Shown: piece by piece, positions 1 to 4,500 of the stretch
How positions within the stretch are numbered: position 1 is the stretch's first letter
Layout: each line of letters begins with the position of its first letter
Assembly (NCBI GenBank): GCA_017999235.1
Contig: JAGOBN010000319.1
Span: 1-5,559, forward strand
Source of the DNA: Anaerolineales bacterium
Lineage (GTDB): Bacteria > Chloroflexota > Anaerolineae > Anaerolineales > UBA6663
Length of the DNA stretch: 5,559 nt
Direction: 5' to 3'
Program-made: the position numbers and the translations under genes
Notes under the pieces: model-generated
What the model was told of the DNA's origin: nothing
The model's database searches: none
The model's input: only the letters and a program-made list of their open reading frames with translations

Positions 1-474
1 GGCGGCGGCGAGCACGCCGTAGCTGATGATCATGACCTGCTTGTGGCGCTGGAACATCCCCACCAGCACGGGCTGAGCGTCCGGCTCCAGGCGGTCCAGG
101 GCCTGGACGTATTCGCCCAGGTAAATAAACGAGCCGTGGACGAACGGCGACAGGATAAAGCCCAGGCCGAAGAGCAGGACCGGCGGCCAGACCGCCCAGA
201 ATCCCGCCGGCGCCAGGCCGGTGTAGAGCAGCCACAGGCTGGCCAGGACCAGGGGCGTGGCGAACACGCCCAGCAGGCCGCCCCACATTAGGCGCGGCCA
301 GGACAGTTCCGCCATGCGTTCGGTGCCGGAGAGCAGCTTGATGTGCGGTTGCAGATTGGGATGGCGGGCCAGATCGGCGCGGCCCGCCAACAGCAGCACA
401 TCGCCCACGGCATAGATCCCGGCGCCGAGCATGGCGAGCAGGCCGGCCCAGTGGAAGGAAGTTAAGGTGAACAT
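1..474 (-). CDS. Multi-pass membrane protein, DUF6796-like (C-terminus beyond the window)
   Basis: An open frame of 158 codons runs from the ATG at 474 to the window edge with no stop, so the gene is partial at its C-terminus. A strong Shine-Dalgarno (GGGGAGG, 5 nt before the ATG) supports the start. Hydrophobic segments lie at about residues 8-30, 63-86, 92-119 and 146-158 (cut off), suggesting an integral inner-membrane protein with at least four helices. The first helix contains a 'GD' (residues 24-25) followed by leucines, and a His (113) lies in the third segment. This recalls the uncharacterised DUF6796 family; I assign that from memory of its pattern with moderate confidence. It starts 31 nt after the stop of the DtxR-type repressor on the same strand, so it is probably co-transcribed with it and under the same metal-responsive operator. 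No enzymatic motif is visible. Function unknown. Confidence 0.8.
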   Translation of the reverse strand, partial: MFTLTSFHWAGLLAMLGAGIYAVGDVLLLAGRADLARHPNLQPHIKLLSGTERMAELSWPRLMWGGLLGVFATPLVLASLWLLYTGLAPAGFWAVWPPVLLFGLGFILSPFVHGSFIYLGEYVQALDRLEPDAQPVLVGMFQRHKQVMIISYGVLAAA

Positions 475-505
475 TGCGGCCTCCCCTCTCCCCAGCGCCA
501 GCGCG

Positions 506-1171
506 CTACGCCGGCTCCACAAAAATCTTGTCGGTGACGGCGCGGCCCAGGGCGTGGACGGCGCCGGCCTGCGCGACCAGGATGTGCAAGGGGCCGTCAA
601 AGGGCGCGCGTTCGGCGATGGTCAGCGCCACCTGCAGGCCGATGCCCAGCTCCTTCAGATAGCGCAGGAAGGCGGGGTCGTCGTCACGTACGCGCGTGAC
701 GCGCACGGTCTGGCCGGCCGGGACTTCCGAGAGCGCCAGCCGGCTGGGGGCCGCCACCGCGCCATCCTTGCTCGGGATCGGGTCGCCGTGCGGGTCGGTG
801 GTCGGGTCGCCCAGCAGGGCCGCGATCTTATCCTCGAACTCCTCCGAGATGACGTGCTCGAGCTTCTCGGCCTCGGCGTCTACGCGGTCCCATTCGTAGC
901 CCAGCGATTCCGCCAGATAGAGTTCGATCAGCCGGTGGTGGCGGATGACTTCCAGCGCGATCTTGCGGCCGGCCGGCGTCAGCGTGACCCCGCGGTGGCG
1001 TTCGTAGTTCACCAGCCGCGGCTTGGCCTTGGCGAGCTTCTGCACCATGCCCGTGACCGAGGCCGGCGCGACATCCAGGTGGACCGCCAGCAGGGAGGTG
1101 GTGACTGCCCCGAAGTCTTCCTCCAGCTCGTACATCGCCTTCAGGTAATCCTCAACCGCGTGCGAGATCAT
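506..1171 (-). CDS. DtxR/MntR-family metal-dependent transcriptional repressor
   Basis: This 221-residue protein has the full three-part DtxR layout: an N-terminal winged helix-turn-helix (about 1-70; recognition segment near 'APASVTGMVQKL', 35-46), a dimerisation/metal-binding domain (about 71-135), and a FeoA/SH3-like C-terminal domain (about 145-221). Metal ligands can be read by alignment: D8, H79, E102, E105, H106 for the primary site and H79, E83, D98 for the ancillary one. The signature 'DPHGDPIP' (126-133) is typical of the family. D8 and E102 replace the Met10 and Cys102 of Corynebacterium DtxR and match the Asp8/Glu99 pair of Bacillus MntR, which points to Mn(II) rather than Fe(II) sensing, although the C-terminal domain is DtxR-like. 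The start at 1171 has AGGAG 5 nt upstream. The protein likely binds the palindrome just upstream and represses its own operon when metal is plentiful. Family assignment is firm; the metal is inferred. Confidence 0.95.
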   Translation of the reverse strand: MISHAVEDYLKAMYELEEDFGAVTTSLLAVHLDVAPASVTGMVQKLAKAKPRLVNYERHRGVTLTPAGRKIALEVIRHHRLIELYLAESLGYEWDRVDAEAEKLEHVISEEFEDKIAALLGDPTTDPHGDPIPSKDGAVAAPSRLALSEVPAGQTVRVTRVRDDDPAFLRYLKELGIGLQVALTIAERAPFDGPLHILVAQAGAVHALGRAVTDKIFVEPA

Positions 1172-1190
1172 TGCAACTCCTAAGGATAAA

Positions 1191-1208
1191 ATTTAGGCAT
1201 GCCTAAAT
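1191..1208. promoter_or_regulatory. DtxR/MntR-type operator: 18-bp perfect palindrome
   Basis: ATTTAGGCATGCCTAAAT is a perfect 18-bp inverted repeat. Its TTTAGG/CCTAAA arms match the general form of DtxR-family operators (TTAGG...CCTAA). It covers about +2 to +20 relative to the predicted transcription start of the repressor gene, where a bound dimer would block initiation or early elongation. Binding by the adjacent repressor is inferred from position and sequence type. Confidence 0.85.
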
Positions 1209-1240
1209 ATTTGGCTAGTATATTCCTAAACTATTTGGCT
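1202..1240. repeat. Two-copy direct repeat CCTAAA(C)TATTTGGCT in the divergent promoter region
   Basis: CCTAAATATTTGGCT (1202-1216) recurs as CCTAAACTATTTGGCT (1225-1240), differing only by one inserted C. The first copy includes the right arm of the operator palindrome; the second places another CCTAAA half-site between the -35 and -10 of the repressor promoter. The CCTAAA elements are 23 bp apart and the TATTTGGCT elements 24 bp apart, roughly two helical turns, so the repeat may help cooperative binding of a second repressor dimer or another factor. The second site lacks a proper left arm. Confidence 0.6.
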
Positions 1241-1245
1241 GTCAA
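1217..1245 (-). promoter_or_regulatory. Sigma-70 promoter of the repressor/membrane-protein operon
   Basis: Reading the minus strand, TTGACA (1245-1240, perfect -35) is followed by exactly 17 nt and then TATACT (1222-1217, 5 of 6 matches to TATAAT). Transcription would begin near 1210, giving a leader of about 39 nt before the repressor ATG. This is the best promoter in the window and it sits directly over and beside the operator palindrome and a repeated half-site. Confidence 0.85.
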
Positions 1246-1262
1246 GCGGGCGGCGCTGGCGC

Positions 1263-1268
1263 TATAAT
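1263..1268 (+). promoter_or_regulatory. Consensus -10 element for the M67 peptidase gene, possible leaderless start
   Basis: TATAAT is a perfect -10 hexamer. Seven bases separate it from the ATG at 1276, so the predicted transcription start falls on or next to that ATG and the mRNA would be leaderless. No convincing -35 lies 16-18 bp upstream; TTGGCT at 1235-1240 is too far (22 bp). The hexamer overlaps the other possible start at 1267, which argues against that codon being used. Confidence 0.5.
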
Positions 1269-1275
1269 GCGAGGG

Positions 1276-1695
1276 ATGCTGCGCGCCGCGCCCTTGTTCC
1301 GTCTGACCACCGCCCACTGGCGGGCCATCACCGACCACCTGACGGCTCAGCTGCCGAACGAGGCCTGCGGTCTGTTGGGCGGGCCGGCCGGCCAGGTGCG
1401 GGCGGTCTATCCCGTGGCCAATATTTTGAACAGCCCGGTGGCGTATCAGATGGATCCGGCCCAGCAGCTGGCGGTCTTTTTGGAATTGGAAACGGCGGGC
1501 TGGGAATTAACCGCCATCTTCCACTCGCATCCCGCCGGCCCGGCCGGCCCCTCACCGACCGATATCGCGCAAGCGTATTATCCAGAAGCGCTGTATCTGA
1601 TCTGCGCCCCCGAGGCCGCCGGCCGCTGGCGGGGGCGCGCCTTCCGCCTGGAAGCCGGGCAGGCCACGGAAGTCCCGGTGGAAATCGCGGCGTGA
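1276..1695 (+). CDS. JAMM/MPN+ metallopeptidase, M67 family (Mec-like)
   Basis: The 139-residue protein has the whole JAMM zinc-protease motif: E29 in 'NEACGLLGG', then H83-S-H85, seven residues, and S93-x-x-D96. H83, H85 and D96 would hold Zn(2+) while E29 acts as the base. The size fits the compact single-domain bacterial Mec/M67 group, cytoplasmic, with no signal peptide. Known relatives cleave after the C-terminal Gly-Gly of ubiquitin-like sulfur carriers, for example Mec releasing cysteine from CysO in Mycobacterium. No ThiS/CysO-like carrier, E1-like enzyme or cysteine synthase is visible here, so the substrate is unknown. I chose ATG 1276 over ATG 1267 (three residues longer) because neither has a spaced Shine-Dalgarno and TATAAT at 1263-1268 fits a leaderless start at 1276. 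The gene diverges from the repressor and precedes plsY by 78 nt on the same strand, so the two may be co-transcribed. Confidence 0.92.
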   Translation: MLRAAPLFRLTTAHWRAITDHLTAQLPNEACGLLGGPAGQVRAVYPVANILNSPVAYQMDPAQQLAVFLELETAGWELTAIFHSHPAGPAGPSPTDIAQAYYPEALYLICAPEAAGRWRGRAFRLEAGQATEVPVEIAA

Positions 1696-1773
1696 CGCTT
1701 GCCAGCCAGTCCGCGCGCGTTTGGGCGGCCGGGCCGCCCGCTGGAGGCCGGCGCTATCCAGGATGTGATCACC

Positions 1774-2421
1774 ATGGAATTGTTTCTCGCACTGCTAGGG
1801 GGATATCTTTTGGGCTCGATACCCTTCGGCGTGGTCTACGTCCGTTTGTTTACGGGGAAAGACATCCGGCAGGTCGGCAGCGGCCGGACTGGCGGCACTA
1901 ACGCCATGCGGGCCGGCGGCTTCTGGGTAGGGCTGGCCACGGCGCTCTCTGATGTCTTTAAAGCCACCGTGGCGGTGTGGCTGGCCGGCCAACTGCTGCC
2001 GGCGGAGCTGCGGGTGTGGGGCATGGTGCTGGCCGGCCTGGGCGCCATCCTAGGGCATAACTACCCGGTGTGGCTGCGCTTCAAGGGCGGGGCGGGCGGA
2101 GCCACCGCCGCCGGCGCCGCCATCGCCATCTGGCCCTGGCTGGCCCCCATCGCGCTGGGGGTGGGCGCGTTTATCCTGTACTTTATCGGGTATGCGTCGG
2201 TGGCTACCATTGTGACGGCCCTGGTCATCACCGGGACGCTGATTTACCTGGCGGTGGTGGGGACGCTGAGCGGGACATTTATCTGGTTTGGGGTCGGATC
2301 CGTGCTGTTGCTGGCTTGGGCGCTGCGCGCCAACTTCGCCCGGCTGGCCCGGGGCGAGGAGCGGTTGGTGGGGCGCCGCGCCAAGCGCCGCGCGCCGCCG
2401 GACAGCGCCGGGCCGGCGTGA
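1774..2421 (+). CDS. plsY: PlsY-family acyl-phosphate:glycerol-3-phosphate acyltransferase, copy 1
   Basis: PlsY moves an acyl group from acyl-phosphate to the sn-1 position of glycerol-3-phosphate, the first step of phospholipid synthesis at the inner membrane. This 215-residue, mostly hydrophobic protein has the family layout: 'GYLLGSIPFG' (10-19), motif 1 'GSGRTGGTNAMR' (35-46), motif 2 'GHNYPVWLRFKGGAGG' (94-109), motif 3 'GYAS' (139-142), and 'RANFARL' (185-191) near a basic tail. Ser36, Arg46, Ser142 and Asn187 match conserved active-site positions. Ala107 replaces the usual Lys of GGKG, and Leu184 stands where many PlsY proteins have His, so activity is not certain. The frame is open upstream from a TTG at 1699, but homology begins near residue 1 of the ATG at 1774; AGGA lies 10 nt upstream. 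An in-frame GTG at 1765 is an alternative. It converges on a paralogue 39 nt away. Confidence 0.9.
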   Translation: MELFLALLGGYLLGSIPFGVVYVRLFTGKDIRQVGSGRTGGTNAMRAGGFWVGLATALSDVFKATVAVWLAGQLLPAELRVWGMVLAGLGAILGHNYPVWLRFKGGAGGATAAGAAIAIWPWLAPIALGVGAFILYFIGYASVATIVTALVITGTLIYLAVVGTLSGTFIWFGVGSVLLLAWALRANFARLARGEERLVGRRAKRRAPPDSAGPA

Positions 2422-2422
2422 A

Positions 2423-2439
2423 ACCGGCTCTGGTCCGGT
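2423..2439. terminator. Weak hairpin between the convergent plsY genes
   Basis: ACCGG (2423-2427) and CCGGT (2435-2439) form a 5-bp stem with a 7-nt loop in the 39-nt gap between the two convergent stop codons. There is no T-run on either strand, so it is a poor intrinsic terminator. Its position is where a bidirectional terminator would be expected. Confidence 0.2.
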
Positions 2440-2460
2440 CAGGCTGGGCGCTCACCGCGC

Positions 2461-3096
2461 TTACGTTTGCGGCTTGGCTTTGCGGGCGTGCCAGCCGTGC
2501 CGGCGCTCGGTGCCCTCCCGCAGCCGTTTGAGATTGGGCCGCAAGGACCACAAACACAAGGCCAGCGCCAGCACCGCAAAGACGATGTGCTCGGCCGGGC
2601 CGGCGCCCAGCAGCCAGCGCGCCAGCATGATGCAGATCGCCGTGACCGCGAAGGAGATGGTGGTCAACGACGCGTAGCCCACGAAATACCAGATCAGCGC
2701 CCCTACCGGCACCACCAACCCCAGACTGCCGAACCAGATGCCGGCCGTGGCGCCCACCGTCGGCGCGCCGCCGGCGCCGCCCTTAAACCCCAAGAACAGC
2801 GAATAATTGTGGCCTAGGATGGCGGCCAAGCCCGCGCCGACCTCGGCCCACGGCGTCTGCGGGACCAGCCATTGCGCCAGCCAGACGGCCCCCGCCGCCT
2901 TGAGCGCGTCACACACGCCCGTCAGCAGGGCCACCTTGCCGCCGCCGGCCCGCATCACATTGGTGCTGCCCGTGCGCCCGCTGCCCACCGCGCGCACATC
3001 CTGCCCGGTAAAGAGCCGGACAAAAATGTACCCAAACGGGATGGAGCCTAAGAGATAACCGATCACGCTGGCGAGGCCGATCCATAGTACCGTCAT
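2461..3096 (-). CDS. plsY: PlsY-family acyl-phosphate:glycerol-3-phosphate acyltransferase, copy 2
   Basis: A 211-residue multi-pass membrane protein, clearly paralogous to the convergent neighbour. Shared blocks include 'GYLLGSIPFG' (13-22), 'VRLFTG' (26-31), 'VGSGRTG' (37-43), 'MRAGG' (48-52), 'AILGHNY' (92-98), 'FKGGAGG' (104-110) and 'VGYAS' (139-143). Ser39, Arg49, Ser143 and Asn188 are kept. As in copy 1, Ala108 replaces the GGKG lysine and Leu185 replaces the usual C-terminal His; in addition motif 2 reads 'GAPTVGA' instead of 'GxATxxG'. The start at 3096 has AAGGAG 8 nt upstream. It begins 28 nt after the stop of a family III CoA-transferase on the same strand, so the two probably form an operon. 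It may be a second PlsY with other acyl-chain preference, or a PlsY-like protein with changed chemistry; sequence alone does not decide. Confidence 0.9.
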   Translation of the reverse strand: MTVLWIGLASVIGYLLGSIPFGYIFVRLFTGQDVRAVGSGRTGSTNVMRAGGGKVALLTGVCDALKAAGAVWLAQWLVPQTPWAEVGAGLAAILGHNYSLFLGFKGGAGGAPTVGATAGIWFGSLGLVVPVGALIWYFVGYASLTTISFAVTAICIMLARWLLGAGPAEHIVFAVLALALCLWSLRPNLKRLREGTERRHGWHARKAKPQT

Positions 3097-3124
3097 AGGG
3101 GGTGCTCCTTGGGTCCGCGCTGGC

Positions 3125-4231
3125 TTAGGCGGCCAGGCGGATAATGCCCCGCGCGGCCAAATCGGTCAGCTCCGCCGCGGTGAGGCCAAGGCCGTGCAGG
3201 ATTTCGGCGGTGTGCTGGCCGAGGGCCGGCGCCGGCGCCAACTCGGCCGGGACCAGCGCCGCTTCCCGCAGCCGCACCTGGGGATGCTGGCGCAGGTCGG
3301 CCGGCGCGGTCAGCGGCTCCACGCACGCATCCACCTGTTGAAACACCGCCAGCCACTCCGCGTGACGCCGGCCGCCAAAAACCGCGGCGACCTCGGCGCT
3401 GGCGGCCGGATCGAACTGACGCGGGATCAGATCCGGCCGCTCCACGGCCGCGCAGAAATTGGCCCAAAAGTGAGGCTCCAGCGCCGCCAGCGTCACCGGT
3501 TGATCGTCGGCGGTGACATACACGCGATAACACGGCAAATCGCCGCCCAGCGGGCCGCGGTGATCCACGGGCGGCTGACGGGCGCCGGCGCCGGCGGCCA
3601 GCGGCAGCGCCCAGGAGAGCGCGCCGTCGAGCAGCGCCACATCCAGATAGCGGCCGGCCCCGGTGTGCGCGCGTTCCACCAGCGCGCCCAGGATAGCGAT
3701 GGCCGCCAGCATGCCGCCCGCCAGATCCGCAATTTGCAGGCCCGGCTGGGCCACCGGCTCGCCGGCGCCGCTGTTCAGGGCCAGCAGGCCGGCCACGGCC
3801 AGGTAATTCAGGTCATGGCCGCCGCGCTTGTGATAGGGGCCGGTTTGGCCGTAGCCGGAAAGCGCGCAGAAGATCAGGCGCGGGTTGCGCGCGGACAGCG
3901 CGGCATAGCCCAGCCCAAAGCGGTCCAGGGTCCCCGGCCGGAATGACTCAATCACTACGTCAAACCCTTCCACCAGGCGCAGGAGCAGCGCCTGGCCGGC
4001 GGGATTGCGGTAGTTGAGGGCCACGCTCTTCTTGCCGCGGTTCAGCGGCTCGAACATCGCCTGCAGGCCAAATTCCGGCGGCGACGCGCGCAAATAATCG
4101 CCCAACACCGGCGTTTCCACTTTGACGACCTCCGCTCCCATGTGCGTCAACAGCTGGGTGCAGTAGGGGCCGGGGAGCAGACGGGAGAGATCCAGAACGC
4201 GCAAGCCAGCAAGCGACGGAAGAGCGGTCAT
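3125..4231 (-). CDS. CaiB/BaiF family III CoA-transferase, alpha-methylacyl-CoA racemase-like
   Basis: The 368-residue cytosolic protein shows the family start 'LAGLRVLDLSRLLPGP' (7-22), followed by 'MGAEVVKVE' (31-39), 'NRGKKSVALN' (64-73) and 'DVVIESFRPG' (91-100). The segment 'GGHDLNYLAVAG' (137-148) and D169 in 'QIADLAGGML' resemble alpha-methylacyl-CoA racemases, whose catalytic bases in the M. tuberculosis enzyme MCR are His126 and Asp156. Here H139 and D169 have the same 30-residue spacing, and E252 in 'ALEPHFW' fits MCR Glu241. This favours epimerisation at the alpha carbon of 2-methylacyl-CoA over intermolecular CoA transfer, though family members are often misassigned and succinyl-CoA-type transferases share the fold. 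Length is normal for the racemase group. The ATG at 4231 has only a weak GAG 5 nt upstream. It leads a likely two-gene operon with the second plsY, suggesting supply of branched acyl-CoA metabolism. Confidence 0.92.
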   Translation of the reverse strand: MTALPSLAGLRVLDLSRLLPGPYCTQLLTHMGAEVVKVETPVLGDYLRASPPEFGLQAMFEPLNRGKKSVALNYRNPAGQALLLRLVEGFDVVIESFRPGTLDRFGLGYAALSARNPRLIFCALSGYGQTGPYHKRGGHDLNYLAVAGLLALNSGAGEPVAQPGLQIADLAGGMLAAIAILGALVERAHTGAGRYLDVALLDGALSWALPLAAGAGARQPPVDHRGPLGGDLPCYRVYVTADDQPVTLAALEPHFWANFCAAVERPDLIPRQFDPAASAEVAAVFGGRRHAEWLAVFQQVDACVEPLTAPADLRQHPQVRLREAALVPAELAPAPALGQHTAEILHGLGLTAAELTDLAARGIIRLAA

Positions 4232-4366
4232 AGCGTCTCAACGGGAGGGGCGCCGGGGAGCGCCGCCGCCGAATGCCAACGGGCGCCCGGGACAGGTGGC
4301 GGGAAGAGGCGGGCCGGCGCGCTCGATTGGCGGTTAGGTTGGTCTGGGCGAGAGGCCGCCCGCCAA

Positions 4367-4395
4367 AGTTTAGCCGGTTTGAGGGTTCGCGCCAA
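4367..4395 (-). promoter_or_regulatory. Candidate promoter for the racemase-like/plsY operon
   Basis: On the minus strand TTGGCG (4395-4390, 4 of 6 to TTGACA) is followed by 17 nt and TAAACT (4372-4367, 4 of 6 to TATAAT). The start would be near 4360, leaving a leader of about 130 nt. The spacing is ideal but both boxes are imperfect, so this is tentative. Confidence 0.35.
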
Positions 4396-4399
4396 ACCG
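4375..4399. promoter_or_regulatory. Operator-like inverted repeat CGGTTTG-N11-CAAACCG
   Basis: Perfect 7-bp arms at 4375-4381 and 4393-4399 are separated by 11 nt, giving an 18-bp distance between half-site centres, which suits a dimeric repressor. It overlaps the -35 box and spacer of the candidate minus-strand promoter. No T-tract follows, so it does not look like a terminator. No regulator gene lies beside it, and the binding protein is unknown. Confidence 0.4.
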
Positions 4400-4500
4400 T
4401 CCAGCGCCGGCCGCCTTAACGGGTGGCGTACAATACACGTTCACGCCCCGACGCCTCGTCGCCGAGGGGCCGCATATCCGGTCACTGAGGAACATCTGCC

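Larger units (their letters stand above)
4232..4500. other. Divergent intergenic region between the racemase-like gene and the lipase gene
   Basis: These 269 nt carry no convincing gene. They hold a candidate minus-strand promoter (4367-4395), a 25-bp inverted repeat (4375-4399), a lone TACAAT (4429-4434) that could be a -10 for the lipase gene although no -35 is placed correctly, a small leader hairpin (CCTCG 4454-4458 / CGAGG 4463-4467), and the lipase Shine-Dalgarno GAGGAA (4487-4492). The first part (4232-4320) is GC-rich with nothing recognisable. Confidence 0.6.

Noticed and set aside
431..1183. Long plus-strand open frame (250 codons) opposite the repressor gene
   Set aside because: It is antisense to a clear DtxR-family protein, has low-complexity Arg/Gln/Val/Asp composition typical of GC-rich shadow frames, and has no recognisable motif.
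1699..1773. N-terminal extension of plsY copy 1 from a TTG at 1699
   Set aside because: The extra 25 residues are Pro/Arg/Gly-rich, not membrane-like, and the paralogue starts near the conserved GYLLGSIPFG helix.
2070..2531. Plus-strand open frame spanning the end of the first plsY and the start of the intergenic gap
   Set aside because: It is an alternate frame of plsY copy 1, Arg/Gly-rich with no family resemblance.
441..2760. Frequent GGCCGGC/GCCGGCC words throughout the window
   Set aside because: Most fall in coding sequence and reflect preferred Ala and Gly codons (GCC GGC, often after CTG); there is no regular spacing or array, so it is not reported as a repeat element.
3194..3946. 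Long plus-strand open frame (250 codons) opposite the CoA-transferase gene
   Set aside because: It is antisense to a well-conserved family III CoA-transferase; its composition rich in Arg, Gln, Gly and Ala is a by-product of GC-biased third codon positions.
4454..4467. CCTCG-TCGC-CGAGG hairpin in the lipase leader as a riboswitch or terminator
   Set aside because: The stem is only 5 bp, has no T-run, and no known riboswitch core is visible around it.
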